DNA of 64,000 bases from Legionella gratiana (GTDB taxonomy: Bacteria > Pseudomonadota > Gammaproteobacteria > Legionellales > Legionellaceae), in contig NZ_LNYE01000029.1 of NCBI RefSeq assembly GCF_001467695.1, forward strand, positions 324,759-388,758. The letters run 5' to 3'. Below are positions 18,914-29,607 of this stretch, in pieces. Both the position numbers and the translations under genes were made by a program. Each line of letters begins with the position of its first letter. Positions within the stretch are counted from its first letter, which is position 1. The notes under the pieces are model-generated. The model saw only the letters and a program-made list of their open reading frames with translations. It was not told the origin of the DNA and made no database searches.

Positions 18914-20119
18914 ATGCACGAAAAAAATAATATGCAACAAGTCTCATTACAGCCTTTGTTGGTTTTTGTAGTTTTAATGCTTATGGTATTAATGCAAATG
19001 ACTACAGATCAGTATGTTCCTTCATTGCCTGCTATCACTAAAGTTTTTAATACGAATGAAGCGTCAATTCAATTAACGCTTTCTCTTTTTATGCTTGGAT
19101 TAAGTATTTCACATGTATTTTATGGTCCTTTATCCGATAAAATTGGCCGCAAACCGCCATTGATGTTTGGGGTTGGTTTAAGTATTTTGGGCAGTTTATG
19201 CTGCTTTTTAGCGCCCACAGTTTTAGTTTTGATTATTGGCCGTTTTATTCAAGGTTTTGGTATCGGTTGTTGTGGTTCAGTAGGACGTTCTTTAGTTCGC
19301 GATCTTTTTACGGATAGAGTGTTATCAAAGATAGGCTCCTATGTAGGTATAGTGAGCGTTTTTATTATGGTTGCCTCTCCTGTACTAGGGGGATATATCC
19401 AAGAACATTTTGGATGGCGCAGTAATTTTTTGTGTTTATTCGTGTTTGGTATCATCATATGGCTTTTTGCATTATGCTCTCTTCCAGAAACCAATAAAAA
19501 TCTGAACCCACAGGCTACTAAACTAAGAGTTATGCGGGAGAATTACTTCATTTTATTGCGCTCGAAAGTTTTTTTAGGTTATGCACTGTGCGCTTGTTTT
19601 GCTTGCGCAGGTTTACTTGCTTATCTCGCAATCGCCCCTTTTCTTTTTCAAGATGTCTTAGGATTGAGTCCCGTAGAGTTTGCCCAGTTAACTATTTTTA
19701 TTGCAGGAGCAATTTGTGTTAGTGGGATAATTAATAGTCAAATGGTGATGGGCAAAGGAGTGTCTCATATGGTGTTTATTGGGATAATTTTCATGATTAT
19801 TGGTGGTCTAACCATGCTTTGTCTGGCTTTTTTAGGGATGAAAAATGTATTATCTATTATGATTCCAGTTTCTTTTTTTAGTATGGGTGTCGGTTTTACT
19901 TTTATTAATGCCTTTGCTGGAGCTTTTCATCCTTTTCCGCATATGGCAGGAACAGTAGGTGCTTTATATGCTTGCATGCAGGATTTAAGTGCAGCATTAT
20001 CTACGGGCATTGTTGCGCTTGGTAAATGGTATGGGCAGTATTCATTAGCGTTAATATTCCTCATTTTGGGAGTAAGTTCATTAGTTTCATGGTATTATCT
20101 GGCCTCTAAAGAACGTTAA
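18914..20119 (+). CDS. MFS drug exporter of the Bcr/CflA family
   Basis: A 401-residue major-facilitator protein with 12 predicted membrane segments. The motif GPLSDKIGRKP after segment 2 and TTDQYVPSLPAI in the first periplasmic loop are typical of the Bcr/CflA drug:proton antiporters. The substrate is unknown. GGAAAGGG precedes the ATG. A stand-alone acyl carrier protein starts nine bases after its stop, so the two are almost certainly translated from one message. Confidence 0.9.
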   Translation: MHEKNNMQQVSLQPLLVFVVLMLMVLMQMTTDQYVPSLPAITKVFNTNEASIQLTLSLFMLGLSISHVFYGPLSDKIGRKPPLMFGVGLSILGSLCCFLAPTVLVLIIGRFIQGFGIGCCGSVGRSLVRDLFTDRVLSKIGSYVGIVSVFIMVASPVLGGYIQEHFGWRSNFLCLFVFGIIIWLFALCSLPETNKNLNPQATKLRVMRENYFILLRSKVFLGYALCACFACAGLLAYLAIAPFLFQDVLGLSPVEFAQLTIFIAGAICVSGIINSQMVMGKGVSHMVFIGIIFMIIGGLTMLCLAFLGMKNVLSIMIPVSFFSMGVGFTFINAFAGAFHPFPHMAGTVGALYACMQDLSAALSTGIVALGKWYGQYSLALIFLILGVSSLVSWYYLASKER

Positions 20120-20128
20120 GGGGAATTT

Positions 20129-20356
20129 ATGAAAATTACTGAGAGTGAGTTAAAAAATATTATTGCCAAGTTGTCTGGCTCTAATGCAGATGAAATTCAT
20201 GATGATACCGCTTTAATAGAAGACTTACATTTAGATTCTTTAAAAATTGTAGAGTTACTTGCTATTCTCAGTGAAGAATATAACTTAACAGTGACTGAGG
20301 ACGATGCAATGAATTTCCATACTTATAAGGATTTATTTGATTTTACTCAAGCATAA
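20129..20356 (+). CDS. Stand-alone acyl carrier protein
   Basis: A 75-residue four-helix acyl carrier protein. The 4'-phosphopantetheine attachment site is in LDSLKIVEL (Ser37). It is acidic, as usual for the family, but clearly different from the housekeeping AcpP (which has ADSLDTVEL). AAGGGG before the ATG and the 9-base gap show coupling to the exporter gene upstream. No synthase, ligase or acyltransferase gene is close by, so its partner is unknown. Confidence 0.9.
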   Translation: MKITESELKNIIAKLSGSNADEIHDDTALIEDLHLDSLKIVELLAILSEEYNLTVTEDDAMNFHTYKDLFDFTQA

Positions 20357-20682
20357 AGTTTCTAGTGACCTGCTTTTAATAAATTGTATGATGTGCCTAA
20401 TGTGACCGTTTTTCGGTATCCATTCAGGGGGTATGCTTTCTTCTTGGTGAAAGGATGGATTTGAGCGCAGGTTGCGCGAAAATAATACTGAGGAAACGGA
20501 GCATACATCACAGTATGTGGGGCTTCCGAAGTGCTATTTTCGCGTAAAATGCGCCAAATGCAGCCATGAGGCATGAATGCTTACGTTCTACTCAAGTTTA
20601 ACCTGAGTATAGCAAAGCATAACTCAGGAATTCAACTTTGATAAGTTTTGACGATGAACTTATTTATTCTAAGCATGAATTT
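20357..20682. other. Convergent spacer with a palindromic repeat (family F)
   Basis: The 326-base stretch between convergent genes contains an imperfect inverted repeat of about 25 bp at 20459-20559 (separate entry). It also holds the words GGTATGCTTTCTTCT, also found near 1660. A minus-strand ORF of 70 codons crosses the repeat and is not credible as a gene. Confidence 0.6.
20459..20559. repeat. Family F imperfect palindrome
   Basis: Left arm ATTTGAGCGCAGG followed by TTGCGCGAAAATA. The right arm TATTTTCGCGTAAAATGCGCCAAAT is its approximate complement. The centre, with GAGGAAACGGAGCATACATC, is not part of the stem. I found only one full copy here, so its repeat status rests on the structure alone. 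It may act as a terminator between the convergent genes. Confidence 0.55.
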
Positions 20683-21702
20683 TCACGAGGGTTTAAACAG
20701 AGGGTTTAAATCGCTTTTACTGCCCTTAGTAAAATATGCCATCAACATGCAAACTGCTACCGCACCAACGAAAGCTAATCCGCCATAGAATATAGAATTT
20801 CGTATTAAACCACTTGATTCAGTTTTTTTCGCAGTAGGTGAAGTAGTGTTTTTCGATTTTTTTTCTTCATCATTATGAAGAGAAATTAGACATTCTTCAC
20901 TGGGAGAATGAACAGGGGATTTATCCTCTTCACTCTCAAGAATGGGTGTTTTTGAAGAGTCAGGAATGGCTTTAATGATTTGATAGCGCTCTAATAAACT
21001 TTTCCATTGATTTCGATGGTGTTCTTCGTAAATTTCAGTCTCTTCTTTTGCTAAGACACTGCTGCTTTTGTGTTCAACATCAGATTGTTCAAGAAACTCT
21101 TTATAACTTTGATGTATACCATCAATCGATGCTGCACATTCTTTTTCACAATAACGGGTTTTAGCGTTATGTTTTAATCGTATTTGCGCCTCTTTGGGTA
21201 TCGTACTGTCTAGCTCCATATCTGGGTTTTCTTTAATATTTTTAACTAAGTCAAAAACTTGAAAAGCAATCAGCGCACTGTCATATTCGCATTGCTTTTG
21301 AATTTGAGTCACTGCTATAGATGCAGAGGTACAGTCAACTCCGGCAGACTCTCCTATTTTTTTGAGTCGAGTTAATCGCTGCTCCACTTCTTCAGGTGAA
21401 TTTTTTTCGTCCAGTATCCATCCGGCATATGCTCTTGCATATTCTTGCTCCAAGTAAAATTTCACCTGATTAAAAAGCTCACTAAAGTGTTTGGGATTAT
21501 TTAATTTACCTTCCAAGGGATCTTCCATATCAGCTATAAGCTGTTCTGCAAATCCTAATAACTCGCTTATTTCAGCAAAGACAAGTTTTGCATTAAAACG
21601 CGGATCGTGAATAATACCTTCTGTTGTCAAGGCAACATATTTTTTAATTTGAATATCAATCAATTGACTTAAAAATTCGAATAATTCTTTTTTATTTTTC
21701 AT
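20683..21702 (-). CDS. Unknown protein with a C-terminal membrane anchor
   Basis: A 339-residue protein, mostly charged and helical, with AAGGAAAC before its ATG. Residues about 1-265 are acidic and Lys/Glu-rich. A Ser/Thr/Lys-rich stretch (around 265-300) leads to one hydrophobic segment (SIFYGGLAFVGAVAVCMLM, about 305-325) and a short Lys-containing tail. That is the layout of a tail-anchored protein. I recognise no family. In a Legionella background this architecture is compatible with a secreted effector targeting host membranes, but that is inference. Confidence 0.7.
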   Translation of the reverse strand: MKNKKELFEFLSQLIDIQIKKYVALTTEGIIHDPRFNAKLVFAEISELLGFAEQLIADMEDPLEGKLNNPKHFSELFNQVKFYLEQEYARAYAGWILDEKNSPEEVEQRLTRLKKIGESAGVDCTSASIAVTQIQKQCEYDSALIAFQVFDLVKNIKENPDMELDSTIPKEAQIRLKHNAKTRYCEKECAASIDGIHQSYKEFLEQSDVEHKSSSVLAKEETEIYEEHHRNQWKSLLERYQIIKAIPDSSKTPILESEEDKSPVHSPSEECLISLHNDEEKKSKNTTSPTAKKTESSGLIRNSIFYGGLAFVGAVAVCMLMAYFTKGSKSDLNPLFKPS

Positions 21703-21783
21703 CTTGTTTCCTTTCTTATTTTGAGCAAGTAGATTATCTTATGACTTTAATTGATGCAATTAAATCATTTCCTTGATCTTATT

Positions 21784-21820
21784 TTTCTAGGCCGTGCGGA
21801 CGAATTGTAAACACACCTTA
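21784..21820. repeat. Relic of a family A element end
   Basis: CTAGGCCGTGCGGACGAATT followed by GTAAACACACCTTA matches the right end of family A (CTAGCGAATTGTAAACAGACCCTA) with a few changes and an insertion. No left end is recognisable. It is probably the worn remainder of a copy upstream of the TPR-protein gene. Confidence 0.5.
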
Positions 21821-21888
21821 TTATTCTCCATTATCTTAAAAGACTTATATACTAAATAAGAAGGGGGGAATTTTTATTAGGGAACAAT

Positions 21889-23205
21889 ATGGAAACAGAG
21901 CGTGGGTTATTGGTGACAACAGAGTCATCCCAAGTAATAGACATCATTAATCACTTCCATCATCAAATTCTGGGTGCCGGTAAAGAGCCTCATTTAATTT
22001 TAGATGCAGTTAAGAACCATCCTAATAATTTACTTCTCCAAGTTTATGCCGCTTCATTTTATCTTTATGGTCAAACCAACCCTACCACCGAGAGGGCCAA
22101 AGAACATTTATTCCATGCTGAAAAATCACTGTATTCAGCAAACTTAAGAGAAAAAATAATTTATCAAGCAACTAAAGCTTGGATGAGTTTGGATTATGAA
22201 AGTGCTTTAACACTGTTATCGGCTCTAACTTCTCTTTATCCGCGTGATACTTTAGCAGCAAAATTTGCGGAATGGTTATTTTATTGTACTGGGCAAGCGT
22301 ACAACAGTCATCATTATTTGGCATTTTGTGAGCGTATTGCTCCTCATAATCAAGATGAATCTCATTTTATAGCCATGCATTCTTTTGCGGCTGAGTTATC
22401 TGGTCATCTATCAGAAGCACAACGTTTGGTTGAGAAAGCTCTTTTACTTGAATCACTCACACCATGGGCGCATCATACTCTAGCTCACATTTATCTGAAT
22501 ACAAATAACTTAGCCAAAGGGATTGCCACTTTAGAAACGTTTCGAGTAAGTTGGAATGAAATTTCACCACTTCTACGTGGTCATAATAGCTGGCATTTAG
22601 CATTATTTTATCTTGCATTACGACAAGTAGATAAGGTAATGGCCTTATATCCTACCATTTTTGGTTCTTCTCCAGAGATGATTACTGAGCAAATAGATGC
22701 TTTATCATTATTATGGCGATTGGATATGGCTGGGTTTCCTCAATTAGATCAATTTAAAATTATTGAACATTATCTCGATGAGAATCCTTATACTCATTAT
22801 ACTGGTTTTAATACAGTCCATTATATCTATGGGCTTGCGCGTTTAGGGCACGAAGATGCGGTGCAAAGAGCTATTTTAGCTGTTGAAGAATATGCTAAAG
22901 CGCTGACCAAAGGTTATAGTAAGACGCTTTGGCAAGAGGTTATTTTACCTTTAAGTAAAGGGATATATGCTTTTGTAACTAATGATTTTCAATCTGCTTG
23001 TGATTTTATCGCACCTTGTATTTCAAGACGTACAGAAATTGGAGGCAGTGATGCGCAATCTGAAATTTTAGCGCAGACTTATTTGCTTTGTTTATTGCAA
23101 ATGAATAAGGAAAAAGCAGCTAAGGAGTTTTTCAAGTTTCATTTAGCTCATTACAAAGGAACACCTTTAGCTGAATTTTGGTTTGGATCGAAGTTCTCGT
23201 TTTAA
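21889..23205 (+). CDS. Tetratricopeptide-repeat protein, TTC38-like
   Basis: A 438-residue soluble protein made of helical hairpins. TPR-like units are readable across the middle, for example AAELSGHLSEAQRLVEKALLLE near residue 165 and HHTLAHIYLNTNNLAKGIATLETF near 200. The order and length match the TPR-38 (TTC38) family, whose molecular function is unknown. AGGG precedes the ATG. There is no signal peptide, so it is cytoplasmic. It is transcribed alone and convergent with valS. Confidence 0.82.
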   Translation: METERGLLVTTESSQVIDIINHFHHQILGAGKEPHLILDAVKNHPNNLLLQVYAASFYLYGQTNPTTERAKEHLFHAEKSLYSANLREKIIYQATKAWMSLDYESALTLLSALTSLYPRDTLAAKFAEWLFYCTGQAYNSHHYLAFCERIAPHNQDESHFIAMHSFAAELSGHLSEAQRLVEKALLLESLTPWAHHTLAHIYLNTNNLAKGIATLETFRVSWNEISPLLRGHNSWHLALFYLALRQVDKVMALYPTIFGSSPEMITEQIDALSLLWRLDMAGFPQLDQFKIIEHYLDENPYTHYTGFNTVHYIYGLARLGHEDAVQRAILAVEEYAKALTKGYSKTLWQEVILPLSKGIYAFVTNDFQSACDFIAPCISRRTEIGGSDAQSEILAQTYLLCLLQMNKEKAAKEFFKFHLAHYKGTPLAEFWFGSKFSF

Positions 23206-23532
23206 GGTATAAAGCCACGCAGGATACGTCGTCTCTCATAAAAGGTATTTCATATACTTTTATGTCGAACTGTTTTTATTTGGAATAAGCGTTCAGCAAA
23301 TTACCCGCCCTTGGGGCGGTAATTTGCTGAACGGAAACTATTTAGAACTGGATCCTATATAAATGTTGCATATCCCCGCTTTTCGCCTGAATCTTCTACA
23401 CATCTTGTCTATCGCAAATAAAACAGGATCCAATTATTTCTTTTGCAGAAGGAGACGGTATTGAGAGCATCGTCACCCTCTGCGCAAGCAGCTGTCTCTT
23501 GATGAGATAGGATCAAGAGAACTCACGTTAAT
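23206..23532. other. Convergent spacer packed with palindromic repeats
   Basis: This spacer between the TPR gene and valS is mostly repeats. A decayed family B left unit (TTTTATGTCGAACTG) lies near 23258-23272. A strong hairpin lies at 23290-23333 (separate entry). GGATCC linkers occur near 23350 and 23427, a family C word (CGTCACCCTCTGCGCAAGC) near 23481, and the family B right terminus (AACTCACGTTA) at 23520-23530. No ORF is supported. Confidence 0.65.
23290..23333. repeat. Strong 20-bp hairpin
   Basis: CGTTCAGCAAATTACC at 23290-23305, then CGCCC, is followed after TTG by a near-perfect complement ending GAACG at 23333. The stem is about 20 bp with a single unpaired C. No T-run follows, so it is not a textbook terminator, though it lies between two convergent genes. 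Confidence 0.75.
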
Positions 23533-26298
23533 TTATAACGACTCTATCCTTGCTTTGTGCTCTAGCAATTTTCCTTTTGTTTGTTGTGCTTGAGCCAATT
23601 TTTCTTGTTCTTTGGCAATGATTTCGGCAGGCGCTTTATCAGTGAATTTAGGATTATTCAACTTCCCTTCTGCAAGACTAATGTCTTTATCTAATTTAGC
23701 CAACTCTTTTGCGAGTCGGGTTAATTCAGCTTCTTTGTCAATTAAATCAGCCATAGGAATGAGTAATTCAATTTCATTCAACACAGCTGTAGCGGAGACA
23801 GGTGCTTTTTCATCCGTGTTAAGGCAATGGATGTGACTTAATTTGCTCAATGCTTTTAAAGTATCTTGGTATTTTTCTATTCGCTCTTTGAGTATTGGTG
23901 TAATGTTGCGAATATAAAGTGGAATAAGCTTCGCTGGGGAAATTGACATTTCACTGCGTATGGTGCGTACAGCTTGAATTGCTGCTTTCAGCCACTCTAA
24001 TTCTTCTTCAATAGCAGGGGCTATAAACTCTTCATTGACTTGGGGATAGGCACTGACCATGATACTTGCGCCATTTTCACTGGTTAATTTTGTGGTACGT
24101 TGCCAAATTTCTTCAGTAATAAATGGCATTAAGGGATGCAACATTTTTAGAATTTGATCCAAGACATGAATGAGTGTCCTACGGGTGCCTCTTTTCAAGG
24201 CACTAAGTGCATGTTCATCTTGCAGTATAGGCTTAGATAATTCTAAGTACCAGTCGCAATATTCATGCCAGACAAATTCATAAATAGCGTTTGATAGCAA
24301 GTCAAATCGATAGGTTTCAAAATAATGATGAACTTTACTTATGGTGCGTTGTAAGCGAGATAAAATCCATTGATCAGCAGGGCTGTATTGAAATGCTCCA
24401 TCTCCGAAGTCAATTTGTTCTTCATCTGTATTCAATAATACGTATCGTGCGGCATTCCATAATTTATTACAAAAGTTTCGGTATCCTTCAACACGTCCTA
24501 TATCAAAACGTACATTACGTCCAGTTGACGCAAGCGAACAATAAGTAAAACGAAGTGCATCTGTGCCATAGGCGCGAATACCCTCTGGAAATTCTTTACG
24601 TGTGGCTTTAACAATTTTATCACGAACTGATTCAAGCATTAAATTAGACGTTCGTTTTGCAATTAACGATTCAAGATCGATACCATCGACGATGTCTAAA
24701 GGATCAAGTACGTTTCCTTTAGATTTGGACATTTTATGTCCTTCACTATCACGAATTAGACCGGTAATGAAAACCTCTTTAAACGGAATTTTGCCGGTGA
24801 ATTTTAAGCCCATCATAATCATACGGGCTACCCAAAAAAAGATAATGTCAAAGCCAGTAACCAGAACAGAGGTTGGGTAAAACTGTTCTAATTCAGGAGT
24901 ACGATCAGGCCAGCCCAGAGTTGAAAAAGGCCAGAGAGACGATGAAAACCAAGTGTCTAGGACATCTTCATCTTGCTTTAGCACAGTAGCGTCTTTAATT
25001 TTATATTTAAAGCGCACATCATTTTCACTGTAGCCTACATATACATTACCGTTACTGTCATACCAAGCGGGTATTCGATGCCCCCACCATAATTGGCGAC
25101 TAATACACCAATCCTCAATATTATTCATCCATTGAAAATAAGTTTTTGTCCATGTTTCGGGTATAAAACGAATATCCCCATTTTCCACAGCAGCAATAGC
25201 TGGCTCAGCCAGGGGCTGCGTTTTAACATACCATTGATCGGTTAAAAGTGGTTCAATAATGACATGTGATTTTTCACCACGAGGCACTTTTAGTTTATGC
25301 GGTTCCGTTTTAACTAATAAACCTGTTGCCGTTAGATCTTTAATGATTTGTTCTCTAGCGACAAATCGATCCATACCTTGATATTTTATTGGGGCATTTT
25401 TATTAATAGAGCCTTTTTTAGTTAATATATTGATTAGGGGTAGTTGATGGCGCTTACCTATTTCATGATCATTAAAATCATGTGCGGGCGTAATTTTAAC
25501 ACAGCCACTACCAAATTCCTTATCAACGTACTCGTCGGCGATAATGGGAATCGTTCTGTCACAAAGTGGTAAATGCACTTGTTGTCCAATAAGATGTTTG
25601 AATCTTGGATCTTCGGGATGTACAGCAACAGCTGTATCGCCTAACATTGTTTCAGGTCTTGTAGTAGCGACAGTTAGAAACTCTGTTGAATTCACAATTG
25701 GATAACGAACATGCCAAAGAAACCCATCTTCTTCTTCAGATATGACCTCGAGATCAGATACAGCGGTTCCTAATTTAGGATCCCAATTTACCAATCGTGT
25801 GCCTCGATAAATTAACCCTTCATCATAAAGTTGTACAAATACCTTTTGTACAGCAGCAGACAATCCTTCATCCATGGTAAATCGTTCACGACTCCAGTCA
25901 ACTGAAGCACCTAAGCGTCGCATTTGTTGGGTTATTGTATTGCCCGATTCATCTTTCCATTGCCATACACGTTGTAGAAACTGTTCGCGAGAGAGATCTT
26001 TTCGAGAAACGCCGGATGCCTCAAGTTGTCGTTCGACCACGAGTTGCGTTGAAATCCCTGCATGGTCAGTTCCAGGTTGCCACAATGTTTTATCACCTAA
26101 CATTCGATGATAACGAGTTAATGCGTCCATAATTGTATGCTGAAAACCATGCCCCATATGCAAACTACCAGTGACATTCGGAGGAGGGAGCATGATACAA
26201 AATTTTTGGCCGTCACCATGAGGTTGAAAATAATGATGAGTTTCCCAATGGTTGTAGCGTGCTTTTTCAATTGCTTCTGGGGAATAGATTTTATCCAT
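23533..26298 (-). CDS. valS: Valine--tRNA ligase
   Basis: A 921-residue class I aminoacyl-tRNA synthetase. The HIGH-type motif is in [13 protein letters not shown] near the N-terminus, the editing domain contains [19 protein letters not shown], and KMSKSKGN is the second ATP motif. The C-terminal coiled coil ([23 protein letters not shown]) is the ValRS tRNA-binding arm. The open frame extends 19 codons upstream, but the ATG at 26298 begins the conserved sequence and has CAGG upstream. E. coli ValS has 951 residues. Confidence 0.97.
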   Translation of the reverse strand: MDKIYSPEAIEKARYNHWETHHYFQPHGDGQKFCIMLPPPNVTGSLHMGHGFQHTIMDALTRYHRMLGDKTLWQPGTDHAGISTQLVVERQLEASGVSRKDLSREQFLQRVWQWKDESGNTITQQMRRLGASVDWSRERFTMDEGLSAAVQKVFVQLYDEGLIYRGTRLVNWDPKLGTAVSDLEVISEEEDGFLWHVRYPIVNSTEFLTVATTRPETMLGDTAVAVHPEDPRFKHLIGQQVHLPLCDRTIPIIADEYVDKEFGSGCVKITPAHDFNDHEIGKRHQLPLINILTKKGSINKNAPIKYQGMDRFVAREQIIKDLTATGLLVKTEPHKLKVPRGEKSHVIIEPLLTDQWYVKTQPLAEPAIAAVENGDIRFIPETWTKTYFQWMNNIEDWCISRQLWWGHRIPAWYDSNGNVYVGYSENDVRFKYKIKDATVLKQDEDVLDTWFSSSLWPFSTLGWPDRTPELEQFYPTSVLVTGFDIIFFWVARMIMMGLKFTGKIPFKEVFITGLIRDSEGHKMSKSKGNVLDPLDIVDGIDLESLIAKRTSNLMLESVRDKIVKATRKEFPEGIRAYGTDALRFTYCSLASTGRNVRFDIGRVEGYRNFCNKLWNAARYVLLNTDEEQIDFGDGAFQYSPADQWILSRLQRTISKVHHYFETYRFDLLSNAIYEFVWHEYCDWYLELSKPILQDEHALSALKRGTRRTLIHVLDQILKMLHPLMPFITEEIWQRTTKLTSENGASIMVSAYPQVNEEFIAPAIEEELEWLKAAIQAVRTIRSEMSISPAKLIPLYIRNITPILKERIEKYQDTLKALSKLSHIHCLNTDEKAPVSATAVLNEIELLIPMADLIDKEAELTRLAKELAKLDKDISLAEGKLNNPKFTDKAPAEIIAKEQEKLAQAQQTKGKLLEHKARIESL

Positions 26299-26402
26299 AA
26301 TTAAACCTGTACTAATAAAACCAGAAATAGTATCACAAATTACATAGAGCACCACCCACTAAGTTTTATACTGTATTGCAAATTCACTCGGCTTCAGTTT
26401 AT

Positions 26403-29400
26403 TTAATGATGTGGGTTAGGTAAGTGCACATCAGGAATTTTTGCTTCATCAAATTGCGGCTCAGATGTTTTTGAACGATGGTCCTCCGCTATATAAGTAT
26501 ATAATGTAGGGACTACAAATAAGGTAAATCCAGTTCCAATAAGCAATCCTGTCGCAATAACTAACCCAATGTCAAAGCGGCTTACGGCACCAGCACCACT
26601 GGCAATTAAAAGAGGTAATACACCAAATACCATTGCTGCGGTAGTCATCAGAATTGGTCTTAATCTAATTCCTGCAGCCTCTTCAACGGCAGCTCTCTTA
26701 TCCAGATTTTTTTCTCGTTGTAAATGGTTGGCAAAGTCTACAATTAAAATTCCGTGCTTTGAGATTAAGCCAATAAGTGTGATTAAACCGACTTGTGTAT
26801 AAATGTTAATGCTCGCTAACCCTAAATTTAAGGGTATCAAGGCACCGCAAATCGACATAGGCACGCTGATTAATACAATTAGCGGATCACGGAAACTTTC
26901 ATATTGAGCAGAAAGTACTAAGAAGATGATGATAATTGCAAAAACAAAAGCAAAGAGCAAAGCAGTTCCTTCTTGCATAAACTGCCTTGATTCACCACCG
27001 TAATCATAAGAAAATCCTTTAGGTAATACTTCATCAGCTTCTTTTTGTAAAAATTGTAATCCTTCACCTAAAGTTTTGCCTGGCATCATTACTGCTTGAA
27101 TGGTTGCAGAGTTCATTTGTTGGAAATGAGAAGCCGCATTAGGTACGGTTTTTTCTACCATGGTCACTACGGTTGAGAGCGGGACCATGGTGCCATTAAT
27201 GGTTCTTACATAAATTTGTCCTAATTCTTCTGGACTCATACGAAAGGAGCGGCTTAACTGCGGTATAACTTGGTAACTGCGACCCTCAAGGTTAAAATAA
27301 TTGACGTAGTTACCTGATAGAGCACTCGTTAAACTGCTACCAACCGCTTGCATGTCTAATCCCATTTCTGATGCTTTAGAACGATTAATGTCCATTACAA
27401 TTTGAGGTTGATTGAATTTAAGTGAATTATCTACATAGATAAATAAGCCACTTTTTTTGGCCTTTTCAGTAAGCTTGTTCGATACATCAAGTAAACTCTG
27501 AAAATCATTTGTTGTTTTGATAACAAATTGTATGGGTGTCCCCCCCCCTCCACCAGGAAGAGGAGGAGGAACAATAGCAAAGGCATTTAATCCTGCAACG
27601 CTTGATAGCTTGTCTTGTAAAGGTTGCTTCAGGGCAAATTGGCTTTTTTGACGTTCATTCCAGGGTTTAAGTACCATACCTGATATAGGTTGATTATTAT
27701 TTACTGTAAAATAATTTTCTGTTTCAGGAAAACTTTTATAAATTTCGTCAAAAGGTTTGGTAAATGCTTCAATATAATTAAGTGTTGCATATTGAGGGAT
27801 CATGGCCATGACAAAAAAGAAGCCTTGATCCTCATCGGGCGCTGTTTCTGCTGCAGTATGAGTATAGAGGTAAGGAAGCATTAAGATCACGACTGCGGCA
27901 AAATAGAGCATAATCACACGAGTATCGAGTAAACTATGTAACGCTTTTTGATATTTTGATTTAAGTTTATTAAAAAAGTTATCAAGAAAATGTACAAACT
28001 TTCCGCTGCCAATGTCTTTGGATAAAACTTTAGAACACATCATTGGTGATAAAGTTAACGCAATGATACCAGAAATAATTACTGCACTTGCTAAGGTAAA
28101 AGCAAATTCTTTAAATAAGGCTCCAGTCAGGCCACCCATAAAACCAATAGGTGCATAAACTGCAGCTAGTGTAATCGTCATTGCAATAACAGGGGTAGCA
28201 ATTTCTCGAGCACCAATCATTGCTGCATCAAAGGGTGTTTTCCCTTCTTCTATATGACGGTGCACGTTTTCAACCACTACAATTGCATCATCCACAACTA
28301 AGCCAATCGCTAAAACAAAGGCAAGTAAGGTTAATAAGTTAATACTGTATCCCAGCATAAGCATGAGCGTACACACACCTACTAATGATAAAGGAATAGT
28401 CACTATAGGAATAAAAACTGAGCGAATGGATCCCAAGAATAAAAAGATGACCACAATAACAATTAAGGCAGCTTCAATAATAGTATGCGTTACCTCGTCC
28501 AGAGATGCTCGGATAAACGCAGTTGCATCATAGACTATGGTGCCTGTTAAAGAAGGAGGGAATTCCTTGATGACTGAAGGCAACATTTTCCTTACAGCAC
28601 TGATCACGGTGAGGGGGTTTGCTGTTGGAGTGGGGGTAATCGAGATAAATACTGCTTTTTTTCCATTAAAGGTTACTGATGAGTCATAACTTTGTGAACC
28701 TAACTCTATTTTTCCAATATCCTGTAAGCGCACTATAGAACCTTTATCACTTTTGACAATCAGGTTACTAAATTGAGTTGCATTATTTAGATCTGTTTTA
28801 GCAGTAATGCTGAGTGCTACATATTCCCCTTTGGTATTTCCAGCAGCGGTTAAAAAGTTGTTTTTGGCAAGTACAGTAGATACATCAGAAGGTGAAACAC
28901 CCAATGCAGCCATTTTTTTGGGGTCAAGAAAAATGCGCATTGAATAAGTAGACCCTCCCAAAATATCAGCTTTGGCAACTCCATCTACTGTTTGTAGTTG
29001 TGGTTGTACCACTCGGGTTGCATAATCAGTGATTTGCTGCGGCGTCATTTCTGTACTATCCAAACTGATGTACATCAAGGCTGTAGATGCATCGGAAGTT
29101 TTTAAAATAACAGGTTGCTGAGATTCTTTGGGAAGCTGGTTGATTGTTTGTTGCACCTTACTCATTACATCGGTAAAGGCAATTTGGGGATCAAAATTTA
29201 ATTTAATAGTTAATGTAATTGTACTTAAGCCTTGGGTGCTTGAAGAAGTCATATAATCAATACCTTCCGCACTGGCTACCGCTTTTTCTATAGGAGACGT
29301 AATAAAACCTGCGATGAGATCCGCATCTGCTCCAGGATAACCAGTCATAATGGTAATCACTGTATTATCCATACGCGGATATTGACGAATTTGCATATTA

Positions 29401-29489
29401 TAGATAGCGTTAATACCAAAAAGAAAAATGAGCAAACTGATTACCATGGCAAGCACAGGCCGTTTGATAAAAAGATCGGTAAATTTCAT
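26403..29489 (-). CDS. RND-family multidrug efflux pump, inner-membrane subunit
   Basis: A 1028-residue HAE1-type RND transporter (AcrB/MexB/MdtB class). Twelve membrane segments flank two large periplasmic loops. The proton-relay aspartates lie in AIGLVVDDAIVVVENVHRH in segment 4. GTPIQFVIKT and the duplicated topology are typical. It forms a tripartite pump with the adaptor encoded just upstream. No outer-membrane TolC-like gene is adjacent, so the channel must come from elsewhere. AGGAT precedes the ATG. Confidence 0.95.
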   Translation of the reverse strand: MKFTDLFIKRPVLAMVISLLIFLFGINAIYNMQIRQYPRMDNTVITIMTGYPGADADLIAGFITSPIEKAVASAEGIDYMTSSSTQGLSTITLTIKLNFDPQIAFTDVMSKVQQTINQLPKESQQPVILKTSDASTALMYISLDSTEMTPQQITDYATRVVQPQLQTVDGVAKADILGGSTYSMRIFLDPKKMAALGVSPSDVSTVLAKNNFLTAAGNTKGEYVALSITAKTDLNNATQFSNLIVKSDKGSIVRLQDIGKIELGSQSYDSSVTFNGKKAVFISITPTPTANPLTVISAVRKMLPSVIKEFPPSLTGTIVYDATAFIRASLDEVTHTIIEAALIVIVVIFLFLGSIRSVFIPIVTIPLSLVGVCTLMLMLGYSINLLTLLAFVLAIGLVVDDAIVVVENVHRHIEEGKTPFDAAMIGAREIATPVIAMTITLAAVYAPIGFMGGLTGALFKEFAFTLASAVIISGIIALTLSPMMCSKVLSKDIGSGKFVHFLDNFFNKLKSKYQKALHSLLDTRVIMLYFAAVVILMLPYLYTHTAAETAPDEDQGFFFVMAMIPQYATLNYIEAFTKPFDEIYKSFPETENYFTVNNNQPISGMVLKPWNERQKSQFALKQPLQDKLSSVAGLNAFAIVPPPLPGGGGGTPIQFVIKTTNDFQSLLDVSNKLTEKAKKSGLFIYVDNSLKFNQPQIVMDINRSKASEMGLDMQAVGSSLTSALSGNYVNYFNLEGRSYQVIPQLSRSFRMSPEELGQIYVRTINGTMVPLSTVVTMVEKTVPNAASHFQQMNSATIQAVMMPGKTLGEGLQFLQKEADEVLPKGFSYDYGGESRQFMQEGTALLFAFVFAIIIIFLVLSAQYESFRDPLIVLISVPMSICGALIPLNLGLASINIYTQVGLITLIGLISKHGILIVDFANHLQREKNLDKRAAVEEAAGIRLRPILMTTAAMVFGVLPLLIASGAGAVSRFDIGLVIATGLLIGTGFTLFVVPTLYTYIAEDHRSKTSEPQFDEAKIPDVHLPNPHH

Positions 29490-29607
29490 AACATATCCTG
29501 ATTAAAAAATTCTGTATTAGGCGATGTCCGCATAAAATTACTGTAACGTTTTGAAGCAAGAGATCCCCAGATTTAACTTTGTAGTTTTCAGGTTATAACC
29601 AACAAGC

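Noticed and set aside
20362-20574. Minus-strand ORF of 70 codons
   Set aside because: It runs through a palindromic repeat, and its sequence is explained by the repeat.
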